32,566 nt of DNA from Gammaproteobacteria bacterium (GTDB lineage: Bacteria; Pseudomonadota; Gammaproteobacteria; Steroidobacterales; Steroidobacteraceae): positions 1-32,566 of the forward strand of contig JAABQQ010000219.1 of NCBI GenBank assembly GCA_011391405.1, in the 5' to 3' direction. Positions 25,081 to 32,566 of this stretch are shown one piece after another. A program made the position numbers and the translations under genes. The first letter of the stretch is position 1. Each line of letters opens with the position of its first letter. The notes below the pieces were generated by a model, which saw only the letters and a list, made by a program, of their open reading frames with translations, did not search any database and was not told the DNA's origin.

Positions 25081-25731
25081 ATGAAAGTCCTGCGGGGGCT
25101 GTTCTACTTACTGCTCGGGTTGGCGGCGCTCTTCTTTGTGACGGCCCTGTTCCTGCCGCAAGCCTCGCACGTCGAACGCTCGATGACGACCACGGCCAGC
25201 CCCGCCACGGTCTATGGCCTGGTCGACGGCTTCAAGCACTTCCATGAATGGTCGCCGTGGGCGAGCCTCGACCCGGCTACGAAGTACACCTACAGCGGCC
25301 CCGAGACCGGTGTCGGCGCCCGCATGGAATGGGTCAGCGCCAATCCGGACGTCGGCCGTGGCAGCCAGGAAGTGATCGACGTCGAACCAGGGCGAAGCGT
25401 CACGAGCAAGCTCGATTTCGGCATGGACAACCCGACGACCTCGACGATCAGCCTGGTGCCGGAAGGCACGGGCACTCGTGTCATCTGGACGCTCGATACC
25501 GATTTTTCAGGCAGCCTGATCGGCCGTTACTTCGGCCTGGCGCTCGACCGTATGGTCGGGCCCGACTACGAGAAAGGACTGGCGCAGCTCAAGGCCTTGG
25601 CGGAATCAACGATGCCAGCGAACGCACCGCCGATCTCTGCACCGGCCACGGAAGCGGATGCAAATGCTCAGCCAGCCGCAGTGGCGAGCCCCACTGGACA
25701 GGAAACGCCGGTCCCGCCAATGCCGCAATAG
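25081..25731 (+). CDS. Membrane-anchored SRPBCC (START-like) protein
   Basis: The 216-residue protein begins with one transmembrane segment ([20 protein letters not shown]), then an SRPBCC/polyketide-cyclase fold: [17 protein letters not shown], the strongly typical [57 protein letters not shown] and a long C-terminal helix [20 protein letters not shown]. Such domains bind hydrophobic ligands in a deep pocket; no ligand is evident. The last 45 residues are Pro/Ala-rich. A good ribosome site (AGGGGGAAAG) precedes the ATG. Its last 64 bases overlap the convergent msrA gene; both reading frames look genuine there, although this disordered tail is the less constrained side. Confidence 0.87.
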   Translation: MKVLRGLFYLLLGLAALFFVTALFLPQASHVERSMTTTASPATVYGLVDGFKHFHEWSPWASLDPATKYTYSGPETGVGARMEWVSANPDVGRGSQEVIDVEPGRSVTSKLDFGMDNPTTSTISLVPEGTGTRVIWTLDTDFSGSLIGRYFGLALDRMVGPDYEKGLAQLKALAESTMPANAPPISAPATEADANAQPAAVASPTGQETPVPPMPQ

Positions 25732-26327
25732 CCGCCTGGGTTCTTCGCGAGGTACTGCTGGTGGTAGTCCTCGGCGAAGTAGAACTCCGGCACGTCGAGG
25801 ATCTCGGTCGTGATCGGCTGGAATCCTGCCGCTTGCAGCTTTTCACCGTACGCCTTCGCACTGCTCTCGGCTGCGGCGCGCTGCGCTGCGTCGTAAACGT
25901 AGATGCCTGAGCGGTACTGGGTGCCGATGTCGTTGCCCTGGCGCATGCCCTGCGTCGGATCGTGCGATTCCCAGAACATGCGCAACAGTTTTTCGTACGA
26001 AATCTCCCGCGGGTCGAACACCACGCGCACCACTTCGTTGTGGCCCGTGTAGCCGGTACAGACTTCCTCATACGTGGGATTCGGGGTGATGCCGCCGAGG
26101 TACCCGACCTGCGTGCTATGCACGCCGGGTGTCGTCCAGAACTTGCGCTCGGCGCCCCAGAAACAGCCGAGCCCGAACAGCGCGAGCTGCATGTCCGCAG
26201 GAAACGGCGCTTCGAGCCGATTGCCGTTCACGAAATGGCGCGCGGGCACCGAAAGCTTCTGCGCACGGCCGGGCAGCGCTTCGGCGGCCGTTGGCAGGTC
26301 GAGCTTTTTCTGGCGGAGTGAAAACAT
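25668..26327 (-). CDS. msrA: Peptide-methionine (S)-S-oxide reductase
   Basis: MsrA repairs proteins by reducing methionine-S-sulfoxide. The 219-residue sequence has the catalytic GCFWGAE with Cys55, the family segments [28 protein letters not shown] and [14 protein letters not shown], and the C-terminal [16 protein letters not shown] with Cys201 and Cys210 as likely recycling cysteines. The N-terminal extension of about 45 residues resembles that of E. coli MsrA. A perfect AGGAGG lies before the ATG and overlaps the stop of marC, so the two genes are an operon with coupled translation. The gene end overlaps the convergent SRPBCC gene by 64 bases. No export signal is seen, so it is cytoplasmic. 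Confidence 0.96.
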   Translation of the reverse strand: MFSLRQKKLDLPTAAEALPGRAQKLSVPARHFVNGNRLEAPFPADMQLALFGLGCFWGAERKFWTTPGVHSTQVGYLGGITPNPTYEEVCTGYTGHNEVVRVVFDPREISYEKLLRMFWESHDPTQGMRQGNDIGTQYRSGIYVYDAAQRAAAESSAKAYGEKLQAAGFQPITTEILDVPEFYFAEDYHQQYLAKNPGGYCGIGGTGVSCPVGLATAAG

Positions 26328-26338
26328 CGTCCGTCCTC

Positions 26339-27031
26339 CTAGCTGGTACGCAGCGCTTCGGCCAGGCCCGACCAGAACGCGGGGTCCTGCACGATCATGG
26401 TCGTGCCGTTGATCAGGAACTGCACACCGATCGAGATCATCAGGAAGCCGGTCAGTCGCGTCAGCGCGACCATGCCCGTGGCGCCGAGCAGCCGGTTGAC
26501 GCGTTCGGCGCCGCGCAGGACGAACCAGCTGAGCAGCGCCGTCAGGAAAATGGCGGTGAGCACCCCCATGAAATCGACGATGCTCAGGTAGCCTTTCCTG
26601 GCCGCGGCCTGCGACGAAAGACTCATCACGACGGCAAACGTTCCAGGACCGCTCAGGCCCGGCATGGCGAGCGGAGTGAAGGCGATGTCGTAACTCTCGC
26701 CGGCCGCCTTGGTCATCGCTTCCTTGTCCGAAATCGGGTTCGGAAACAGCATCTGGAAACCCAGGAACGCAACGATCAAGCCGCCAGCGATACGCATGCC
26801 GGGCAGCGAGATGCCGAAGAAATTCATGATCAGGCCGCCCGCCACGAGGAAGCCCGACATCAGGAAGAAGGTATAGACGCAGGCGCGGCGAATCTGGCGC
26901 AGGCGTTCCTGCTCCGGCAGGTGCCCCGAAGCGGACATGACGAGCGGAACGGCGCCGAACGGGTTCACGATCGGCAGGATCGCGAGCAACGCCGCCAGCA
27001 GCGAGCTGAAATAGAGACCGAGCCAGTTCAT
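26339..27031 (-). CDS. MarC-family integral membrane protein
   Basis: The 230-residue protein has six hydrophobic segments and the MarC marks: [18 protein letters not shown] in the first third, then [40 protein letters not shown] and [20 protein letters not shown]. MarC proteins are inner-membrane proteins once linked to multiple antibiotic resistance; that link was later questioned, and transport function is unproven. The ATG has no ribosome site; the -10-like TAAAGT ends six bases before it, so the mRNA may be leaderless. The stop TAG is part of the msrA ribosome site, tying translation of the two genes together. Confidence 0.94.
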   Translation of the reverse strand: MNWLGLYFSSLLAALLAILPIVNPFGAVPLVMSASGHLPEQERLRQIRRACVYTFFLMSGFLVAGGLIMNFFGISLPGMRIAGGLIVAFLGFQMLFPNPISDKEAMTKAAGESYDIAFTPLAMPGLSGPGTFAVVMSLSSQAAARKGYLSIVDFMGVLTAIFLTALLSWFVLRGAERVNRLLGATGMVALTRLTGFLMISIGVQFLINGTTMIVQDPAFWSGLAEALRTS

Positions 27032-27037
27032 CCACGT

Positions 27038-27043
27038 ACTTTA
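27038..27043 (-). promoter_or_regulatory. -10-like hexamer of marC, leaderless spacing
   Basis: TAAAGT on the minus strand is followed by exactly six bases and then the marC ATG. No good -35 lies at the right distance. It faces the plus-strand -10 at 27053 only ten bases away, so the two promoters could not be used at the same moment. Confidence 0.4.
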
Positions 27044-27052
27044 ACCGGCGGC

Positions 27053-27058
27053 TAGAAT
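27053..27058 (+). promoter_or_regulatory. -10-like hexamer of the methyltransferase/kinase operon, leaderless spacing
   Basis: TAGAAT is followed by exactly six bases and then an ATG at 27065, the first codon of a nine-codon mini-ORF. A -35 is not evident. Confidence 0.4.
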
Positions 27059-27064
27059 GCCTGC

Positions 27065-27091
27065 ATGACACCGTGCGGCCCGAACCCGTGA
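27065..27091 (+). other. Mini-ORF (eight residues plus stop) overlapping the methyltransferase start
   Basis: ATG at 27065 opens MTPCGPNP and stops with TGA at 27089-27091, which overlaps the GTG start of the methyltransferase (27088) as GTGA. If the transcript begins at the ATG as the -10 spacing suggests, ribosomes could load here and reinitiate at the GTG. It may also be chance. Confidence 0.3.
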
Positions 27092-27690
27092 ACAGCTCCC
27101 GCAGCACACCGCGGGTGCGCCTGATGGCAATGGCCGTCGTTGCCTGCATCGTCCTGGTCGCACTCACCGAGCGCCCTACGTTTACGGGTTTCGCGAGCGG
27201 CCTGGTGGGGTTCCTCGGGTTCGTGCTCGTCGCCTTCGCGGCCCTGGGCCGCTTCTGGACCTCGCTGTTCATCGCCGGCCGCAAGGACGCGACGCTGGTC
27301 CAGGTCGGGCCGTACGCCGCGTGCCGGCACCCGCTCTACCTGCTGTCGTTGATCGGCATGGTCGGCCTCGGCCTCGCCACGCGCAGCGTCGTGCTGCTGC
27401 TGGTGCTGGCGGGCATCGCTGCCCTGCTGCACGTCGGTGCCATGCGGGCCGAGGACGCGCTGCTCGAGAGCACGCATGGCGCAGCGGCTCGTCGCTATCG
27501 AGAGCTGGTTCCGGCGCTGATTCCGGACAGGTCACGCTATTCGGTCCCGGAGTTGATGGAGATCCAGCCGCGCGTGGTGTGGAAAGCCGTGCTCGACGCC
27601 GGCAGCCTGCTGCTGGCCCTCGCGTTGATGCAGGCGGCGCACGGGCTACAGCACGCGGGAGCCATCGCTCCCTGGTGGCGCTTGCCGTGA
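27088..27690 (+). CDS. Isoprenylcysteine carboxyl methyltransferase-like membrane protein
   Basis: The 200-residue protein has four to five transmembrane segments and the ICMT/PEMT methyltransferase core: [20 protein letters not shown], a hydrophobic stretch [20 protein letters not shown], and [19 protein letters not shown]. Members use S-adenosylmethionine to methylate lipid-like or isoprenylated substrates in the membrane; the bacterial substrates are mostly unknown. I start at the GTG at 27088, which overlaps the mini-ORF stop; GTG at 27073 or ATG at 27124 are possible alternatives. The stop overlaps the start of the kinase gene as GTGA, so the two proteins are made together and may act on one lipid or surface-sugar pathway. 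Confidence 0.85.
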   Translation: MNSSRSTPRVRLMAMAVVACIVLVALTERPTFTGFASGLVGFLGFVLVAFAALGRFWTSLFIAGRKDATLVQVGPYAACRHPLYLLSLIGMVGLGLATRSVVLLLVLAGIAALLHVGAMRAEDALLESTHGAAARRYRELVPALIPDRSRYSVPELMEIQPRVVWKAVLDAGSLLLALALMQAAHGLQHAGAIAPWWRLP

Positions 27691-28361
27691 TCGGGCCCGC
27701 GTCGCGCACCGTGCTCAAGCGCGACCTGCTGGGTTCCGTCTGTCGCATCGACATGCCTGCGCAGGACTCCCACGCGGGCTCGGCCTGCATCGAGCGCGAC
27801 ACGCGCGACGCGCGCTGGTGGCTGCGGCTCGCGGCGCGACGACTCGCAGCCCGTGAAGCGCGCGCACTCACGGCGCTGCAGCAGGTGCCGGGCTTGCCGC
27901 GACTGCTCGAGTGGGACGGCCACCGGCTGCGGCGCTCCTGGCTCGACGGCCAACCGATGCAGCGAATCCAGCCACGCGATCCCGGGTACTACCGCGCAGC
28001 CCTGCGATTGGTCCGGCGCCTGCACGCGGCGGGTGTAGTGCACAACGACCTGGCCAAGGAACCGAACTGGCTCGTCGCACCCGACGGCTCGCCGGCCGTC
28101 GTGGATTTTCAGCTCGCGATGCGCCCGCGCTATCGCGGCTGGCGCTTCCGCGTCCTCGCCTACGACGACTTGCGGCACCTCTTGAAGCACAAACGCACGT
28201 ATTGCCCGGAGCGACTCACGGCGCGGCAACGCGCCATCCTCGCGCGCCGCTCCTGGCCGTCCGCAGTCTGGATGCACACGGGCAAACCGGTCTATCGGTG
28301 GGTGACGCGGAGATTGCTGGGCTGGTCCGACCGCGAAGGGGCCGGCGACCGCGGCCACTGA
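27687..28361 (+). CDS. RIO/Kdo-kinase-like small protein kinase fold
   Basis: The 224-residue protein keeps the core of the protein-kinase-like fold. The catalytic loop is HNDLAKEPNWLV with H119, D121 and N127; here Asp and Asn are six apart rather than the usual five. The metal site is D140-F-Q instead of DFG. The N-lobe is short and lacks an obvious glycine loop, as in RIO and Kdo (KdkA-type) kinases, and E57 or E60 in AAREARAL could pair with K11 or a nearby residue. The target may be a protein, a sugar or a lipid. The GTG start overlaps the methyltransferase stop. The C-terminal third is Arg-rich (RLTARQRAILARRSW) and basic, suitable for membrane contact. Confidence 0.78.
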   Translation: MIGPASRTVLKRDLLGSVCRIDMPAQDSHAGSACIERDTRDARWWLRLAARRLAAREARALTALQQVPGLPRLLEWDGHRLRRSWLDGQPMQRIQPRDPGYYRAALRLVRRLHAAGVVHNDLAKEPNWLVAPDGSPAVVDFQLAMRPRYRGWRFRVLAYDDLRHLLKHKRTYCPERLTARQRAILARRSWPSAVWMHTGKPVYRWVTRRLLGWSDREGAGDRGH

Positions 28362-28389
28362 GCGGCTGCGACGACCATCAGGAATTTTT

Positions 28390-28632
28390 TCAGGGGTCGA
28401 CTTTCTCGAAGTCGAGGGTGGGTGCGTCACCCGGACGGAAATAGACATACCGCCCACTCATCTGCGCCAGGGCGGCATCACGCTCGGCACGGCTCGCGAA
28501 CCAGTGTTCCTTCTGCCAGTCGTCGCCCACGAGGTGACGAAACGGGTCATTGCGCCGCGCGCGGACGCGCAATCCAAACGGGCGTGACGCGGGCAGCGAC
28601 TGCCGCAGGTTCTGTTCGTTGGCGATGGCCAT
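28390..28632 (-). CDS. Small conserved-looking protein of unknown function (80 residues)
   Basis: This short protein has a good ribosome site (GGAGAG six bases before the ATG) and a codon pattern like its neighbours. It contains FGLRVRARRNDPFRHLVGDD, WQKEHWFASRAERDAALAQM and a C-terminal YFRPGDAPTLDFEKV. The aromatic WQKEHWF segment followed by a helix and a strand suggests a compact single domain. No signal peptide or membrane segment is present. I do not recognise a named family. It follows the patatin gene on the same strand after 58 bases and is convergent with the kinase, with only 28 bases between the ends. Confidence 0.75.
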   Translation of the reverse strand: MAIANEQNLRQSLPASRPFGLRVRARRNDPFRHLVGDDWQKEHWFASRAERDAALAQMSGRYVYFRPGDAPTLDFEKVDP

Positions 28633-28690
28633 GGGCACTCTCCGGGAAGGCCGGCATTTTAGCCTTTCCGGACGCGCCCCGTCGGACGGC

Positions 28691-31018
28691 TCAGAACGTC
28701 TTGCCGAGATAAAGGTAAAAAGCCCGTTCGCCTCCACTCGCGAGACCCGCGGCCAGGTAGACCGGGCCGAACGGGCTCTCGGCGCCGAGAAACAGGCTGC
28801 CGCCCGTTTCGAGGTCGCCGAAGTCGACGTCATCGCGGGTCGCCCACACGTTGCCGGCTTCGACCGAGAAGCCGATGTAAGCCGGGAACTCGAAGAAGCC
28901 CGTGCCTCCCCGGCTGATACGGCGGTACAGGATGGCGCGCGCGATGCCGTACTGGGTGCCCACCCTGGCGTCGGAGGCGAGCCCGGAGATGTCGAACAGG
29001 CCGCCGAGCGTGAAGAGTTCCTGCGGCGAGACGACCTGGTCGTCGAGGGCCGAGCCGCCGTCCATCGACCACACCAGGCTGTAGCGACCGCGACTGCGCG
29101 CCAGTTGCCACGATGCGCGGACGATATCCGCGTCGCGTGTAGCGCCGAGCGATTCACGGTCGGCAAGCCAGCTCGCCCGGAAAGCCTGGCCTTGCTTCGG
29201 GAAATAGCCGCTGTCGAGCCGGTCATAACCGAAGTTCACGAAGGCGCCGCCGAGGTCGAACTCGGCTGTCGGCAATCCTGGATCGCCGACCAGCACGTGG
29301 CTGCTGCCATCGCCGCGCCGCAGGCCCACGCGTACCTCGCCCCAGTTCGACAGCTCCGCACCCACTGCCAGCGACACCTCGGTGTCGCGAGTGCGATAGC
29401 GCGCCAGCCGCTGTCCTTCGTCGCTGACGATCTGCAGCGTGACCTGCTCGTAACGGAACGCCGGCGCGATGAAATAGGGCCGCCGCAGCGACAGTGGCTG
29501 GTAGAACTCGGTCCGCAGCGTCGGCTCCTCGCCGATCTGGCCGTCAATGACCCATTCGGCATCGAGTGCATTGATACGCGTCATGCGCAGCTGCGCCGCT
29601 GCATTCGCCGTGGCGCCGCCTTCAAAATCGTTTTCGACGCCCACGCCGAGCCGCAGGAAGGTCGGGCCCCAGGACTTGCGGCGCAGATCGATTTCCAGTC
29701 CACGCTCGCTCGCATCGTTACGGACGATGCGATAGTCGACGGATTCGAAATCGTCGAGACGGTACTGCGAGGCAAGGCGTCGCTGGAGGTCGGGACGGTC
29801 GAGTGGCTGGCCGGCCAGGTCGCCGAAGACGGCCTCGACCCGGCGCGCTTCGTCCTGCGACTGGGCGCCCGATCGCACGAATGCGACCTGCACGACGGGC
29901 TCCGCAGTGCGAGCCCGCTGCGCGACGTAGCGCTCGTAGTCAGCGGCAGACAACGACAGCGCTGCGAGCGCCGGGGCCTGCGCGTTGGCGGCCTCCCGTC
30001 CCTGCTCCATCACCTGCGGCATGCGGCCGAAATCGATCGCGGTCATCGCGCCGAGATCGGGCTCGATCAGCACGTCGCCCGGCTGCAGGTGCCGCTTGGA
30101 CTCGAGCGTGCCCCGCCGGACCATGATGCCGACCATCTGGTTCGTGATGTCGAACGCGGAGCCCAGCCCATCCCGCCGCGCCAGCGGAAAGCTGACGTCG
30201 ACGACGATGAGCCGCTCCACCCCCATGCTCTGCGCGAGTTCGACCGGCAGGTTGTCGACGAGGCCGCCATCGACCAGCAGCCGACCGTTCATCTCGACCG
30301 GCGCAAGCACGCCCGGGGCCGACATGCTCGCCCGGAGGACGGTCACCAGGTCGCCCTGCCCCATGACCACGGCCTCGCCCGTTTCGAGATCGGTTGCGAG
30401 CGCGCGGAATCGCGTCGGCAACCGGTCGAAATCCTGCACGTCGGCGACGCGGGCCGTCGAATCGCGCAGCACTTGCGTGATCTTGTGACCCTGAACCAGG
30501 CCGAGCGGCAGCATGACGCCATTGCTCGTGTTCACCCCCAGCGCGCCTTTGGCGAGGATGTTGCGGTCGTCCTGCTTGCGACGGTAGGCACGCTCGCGAC
30601 GTGGCGCACGGTCACGAATCATTTCCTGCCAGTCGAGTTCGCGGAACACGCGCTCGATTTCGTCGCCACTCAGCCCTGCGGCATAGAGCCCGCCCACGAC
30701 CGCGCCCATGCTCGTGCCGGCGATTGCGTCGATCGGGATGTGCATTTCCTCGAGCCTGCGGATCACACCAACGTGGGCTGCACCGCGTGCACCGCCGCCG
30801 CTCAACACCAGCCCGATACGGGGTCGCTCAGGCTCGGATGCAACCTGTACCGGCGCGCTCTGCACATTGCTCTCCGCCGCTGTCGCCTGCGCGGGCAGGC
30901 CATGAGCCAGGCAGGCGATGCCGATGCAGGCCAGCAGCGCACTCCGCGTCCACGCCGGACGGGACGGAGATAGCGGTCGGTCGGCGCGCAAGCGGCGGGG
31001 CACGAATGGGATTCGCAT
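28691..31018 (-). CDS. Patatin-like phospholipase autotransporter (type Vd, PlpD-like)
   Basis: The 775-residue protein has a signal segment (SALLACIGIACLAHGLPAQA), a patatin domain, a POTRA-like linker and a 16-strand-type outer-membrane barrel ending in LYLGKTF. Patatin marks are complete: oxyanion loop SGGGARGAAHVG (73-84), nucleophile Ser103 in GTSMG, and Asp250 in LLVDGGLVDN. This layout is that of PlpD of Pseudomonas aeruginosa, in which the barrel carries the lipase across the outer membrane and the lipase may be released; class A1 activity is known for that protein, the substrate here is not. I start at 31018, with TGGAG seven bases before it; the frame is open 32 codons further upstream, without a signal-like start. 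It is divergent from a TonB-dependent receptor. Confidence 0.94.
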   Translation of the reverse strand: MRIPFVPRRLRADRPLSPSRPAWTRSALLACIGIACLAHGLPAQATAAESNVQSAPVQVASEPERPRIGLVLSGGGARGAAHVGVIRRLEEMHIPIDAIAGTSMGAVVGGLYAAGLSGDEIERVFRELDWQEMIRDRAPRRERAYRRKQDDRNILAKGALGVNTSNGVMLPLGLVQGHKITQVLRDSTARVADVQDFDRLPTRFRALATDLETGEAVVMGQGDLVTVLRASMSAPGVLAPVEMNGRLLVDGGLVDNLPVELAQSMGVERLIVVDVSFPLARRDGLGSAFDITNQMVGIMVRRGTLESKRHLQPGDVLIEPDLGAMTAIDFGRMPQVMEQGREAANAQAPALAALSLSAADYERYVAQRARTAEPVVQVAFVRSGAQSQDEARRVEAVFGDLAGQPLDRPDLQRRLASQYRLDDFESVDYRIVRNDASERGLEIDLRRKSWGPTFLRLGVGVENDFEGGATANAAAQLRMTRINALDAEWVIDGQIGEEPTLRTEFYQPLSLRRPYFIAPAFRYEQVTLQIVSDEGQRLARYRTRDTEVSLAVGAELSNWGEVRVGLRRGDGSSHVLVGDPGLPTAEFDLGGAFVNFGYDRLDSGYFPKQGQAFRASWLADRESLGATRDADIVRASWQLARSRGRYSLVWSMDGGSALDDQVVSPQELFTLGGLFDISGLASDARVGTQYGIARAILYRRISRGGTGFFEFPAYIGFSVEAGNVWATRDDVDFGDLETGGSLFLGAESPFGPVYLAAGLASGGERAFYLYLGKTF

Positions 31019-31131
31019 TGCCAGCTCCAGAAGGTGCGGCGATGGTAGCAAACGTCGACACCACTCCCGCTTCCGGTCGGTAATAATGGCCGGCGAAACT
31101 GCATCCCGCGCCACAGCCGAATCCTTCCTCC

Positions 31132-32566
31132 ATGACTTTGCTGAATATTCGATCGGCGCGCTGCCTGGCGTGCCTCATCACTGGCGCGAGCATCGCCGCT
31201 GCCGCAGCTGCACGGGCAGAGTCGCCGACGCTCGAGGTCATCGTCGTGACTGCGCAACGGCAGCCTGTGGCAGCGCTCGCGACGCCCCTCAGCATCGGTC
31301 GCATCGACCGGGATGTCATCGAACTGCTCGGCGCCACGCATAGTTCCGAGGCGCTCAACCGTGTGCCCGGCGTGATGGTGCAGCGTGGCAGCGGACAGGA
31401 AAGCCTCACCGCGATCCGCTCGCCGGTGCTGACCGGCGCCGGCTCGTGTGGTGCGTTCCTGTTCCTGGAAAACGGTGTGCCGATTCGGCCCGTAGGCTTC
31501 TGCAACGTCAACGAGATGCTCGAGATCAACACCGAACAGGCCGACGCGATCGAAGTCCTGCGCGGCACCGGCACGGCCCTCTACGGATCGAATTCCGTGC
31601 ATGGCACGATCAACGTGCTGCAGGACGCGCCACCGGAACTGCCGCCCTGGCAGCTGGGACTTGGCCTCGGCCCTGACCGGTACACGCGCGGCAGCCTCGT
31701 CGCGGCGCACACGGCCGAGACCATCGGCTTAAGTGGCAAGGCGCTGTATACGCACGATGGTGGCTGGCGTGACGACTCGGGCTTCGACGAGGGGAAGCTC
31801 AACGCCACGCTCACGACCGGCGCGGGAGGCAGCATTCCATCGCGGTTCGATCTCGCGGCGACGAAGCTCGAACAGCAGACGGCCGGATTCATCCTGGGCA
31901 AGAACGCGTACCGCGACCCGGGCCTGAGCGAGCAGAACCTGAACCCCGAGGCCTATCGCGATGCCCAGGCCGTGCGGCTCACGGGACTCGTACAGCCGCA
32001 GACGACCCTGCCCGGACACCTGGAACTGCGGCCCTACCTGCGCACGTCGCGCATGGACTTCCTGCAGCACTTCCTGCTGGGCCAACCGGTCGAACGCAAC
32101 GGCCAGGAAAGCGCGGGCGTCATGACGAGCTTCGAGTGGGACCTTGGGCGTCGCGTTGGCCTGATCACCGGTCTCGACCTCGAGTGGGCCGATTCGTTCC
32201 TGGTCGAGGACCAGGAGAACCCAACCACGGGAGGCAGTCCGGCCGCCAATGCGATCCGTCCAGCCGGCCTGCACTACGACTACAGCGTGACGTCGAACGT
32301 GGCCGGCGGCTATGCGCAGCTCGACTACGCCTTGACGCCGTCGCTGCACGCAGGCGCAGGCGTGCGCGTGGAATACGTCGACTACGACTACGACAACCAC
32401 ATGCTGGCCGGCAACACGGACGAAAACGGCGTGCCCTGCCTGCCGGCGGGCTGCCTGTACAGCCGGCCGGCCGATCGCAGCGATTCCTTCACCAACGCGG
32501 CGCCCAAGCTCAGCCTGCGCTGGGACGCGGCCGCAGGCCTGATGCTGTATGCCAACGCATCGCGCG
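31132..32566 (+). CDS. TonB-dependent receptor, N-terminal part (runs off window)
   Basis: The visible 478 residues begin with a signal peptide (CLITGASIAAAAAARA) and the receptor entry EVIVVTAQRQPVAALATPLS. The plug follows: HSSEALNRVPGVMVQRGSG, an uncommon pair of cysteines in GAGSCGAF and GFCNVNE that could form a disulfide in the plug, then AIEVLRGTGTALYGSNSVHG. The rest is barrel with alternating strands (YRDAQAVRLTGLVQPQ, GGYAQLDYALTPSLHAGAGV), and a second Cys pair in VPCLPAGC. The ligand is unknown. The ATG at 31132 has no clear ribosome site; TAATAA at 31081-31086 is a possible -10 about 45 bases upstream. The C-terminus lies outside the window, so completeness cannot be judged. Confidence 0.93.
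   Translation, partial: MTLLNIRSARCLACLITGASIAAAAAARAESPTLEVIVVTAQRQPVAALATPLSIGRIDRDVIELLGATHSSEALNRVPGVMVQRGSGQESLTAIRSPVLTGAGSCGAFLFLENGVPIRPVGFCNVNEMLEINTEQADAIEVLRGTGTALYGSNSVHGTINVLQDAPPELPPWQLGLGLGPDRYTRGSLVAAHTAETIGLSGKALYTHDGGWRDDSGFDEGKLNATLTTGAGGSIPSRFDLAATKLEQQTAGFILGKNAYRDPGLSEQNLNPEAYRDAQAVRLTGLVQPQTTLPGHLELRPYLRTSRMDFLQHFLLGQPVERNGQESAGVMTSFEWDLGRRVGLITGLDLEWADSFLVEDQENPTTGGSPAANAIRPAGLHYDYSVTSNVAGGYAQLDYALTPSLHAGAGVRVEYVDYDYDNHMLAGNTDENGVPCLPAGCLYSRPADRSDSFTNAAPKLSLRWDAAAGLMLYANASR

Noticed and set aside
26328-27284. Long upstream extension of the msrA frame through marC
   Set aside because: It is the antisense-free shadow of marC in another frame; AGGAGG and the family length fix the msrA start at 26327.
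28550-30973. Open reading frame of about 800 codons on the plus strand opposite the patatin gene
   Set aside because: Arg/His/Gln-rich composition with no domain; it is the antisense shadow of a high-GC gene whose own frame has complete catalytic motifs.
1-32566. tRNA, rRNA, integrase, transposase or phage genes marking a mobile island
   Set aside because: I looked for them because of the toxin cassette and found none; the lower GC is limited to the toxin tip and immunity gene.

Overview
The window is a gene-dense, GC-rich stretch of bacterial chromosome, about 68% GC in the typical coding block I counted and lower in one cassette. It holds 25 protein genes and no rRNA, tRNA, CRISPR array, insertion sequence or phage gene that I can see. 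TonB-dependent receptors, a type Vd patatin autotransporter, a class A acid phosphatase, MarC and SYLF proteins point to a Gram-negative proteobacterium. My best guess is a free-living gammaproteobacterium of the Xanthomonadales/Nevskiales kind; that placement is inference from gene style only.

Layout. Bases 1-1396 (minus): a class A acid phosphatase followed by a VOC protein that runs on into a SnoaL/NTF2-like domain and off the window edge. Bases 1544-8295 (plus): a 2061-residue secreted SpvB/VCBS/RHS protein with a C-terminal toxin-like tip, overlapping by 4 bases a small gene that is probably its immunity protein. Bases 8399-10331: a zinc-free MDR oxidoreductase and a NUDT19-type Nudix hydrolase in tandem. 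Bases 10390-13815 (minus): a histone H1-like Lys/Ala protein and phosphoenolpyruvate carboxylase. Bases 14086-19175 (plus): TonB-dependent receptor, GNAT acetyltransferase, CaiB/BaiF CoA-transferase and YceI protein. Bases 19280-23461: two tandem DUF1254/DUF1214 secreted proteins (minus) facing a divergent LysR regulator. Bases 23564-27031: an NTF2-like secreted protein (minus), SYLF protein and SRPBCC protein (plus), then MsrA and MarC (minus). Bases 27088-28361: a membrane methyltransferase overlapping a RIO/Kdo-kinase-like gene. Bases 28390-31018 (minus): an 80-residue conserved-looking protein and a PlpD-like patatin autotransporter. From 31132: a second TonB-dependent receptor, cut by the window end.

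The strongest candidate for something new is the RHS toxin/immunity cassette: the last ~108 residues of the toxin and the partner protein belong to no family I can name. Second is a recurring promoter arrangement in which a -10-like hexamer lies exactly six bases before an ATG (acid phosphatase, marC, and a nine-codon mini-ORF before the methyltransferase), implying leaderless transcripts. Third is the LysR/DUF1254 pair with a palindromic site in the shared promoter region. Most other genes look like ordinary chromosomal housekeeping or accessory genes. No intergenic stretch exceeds 300 bases; the longest is 13816-14085 (270 bases).
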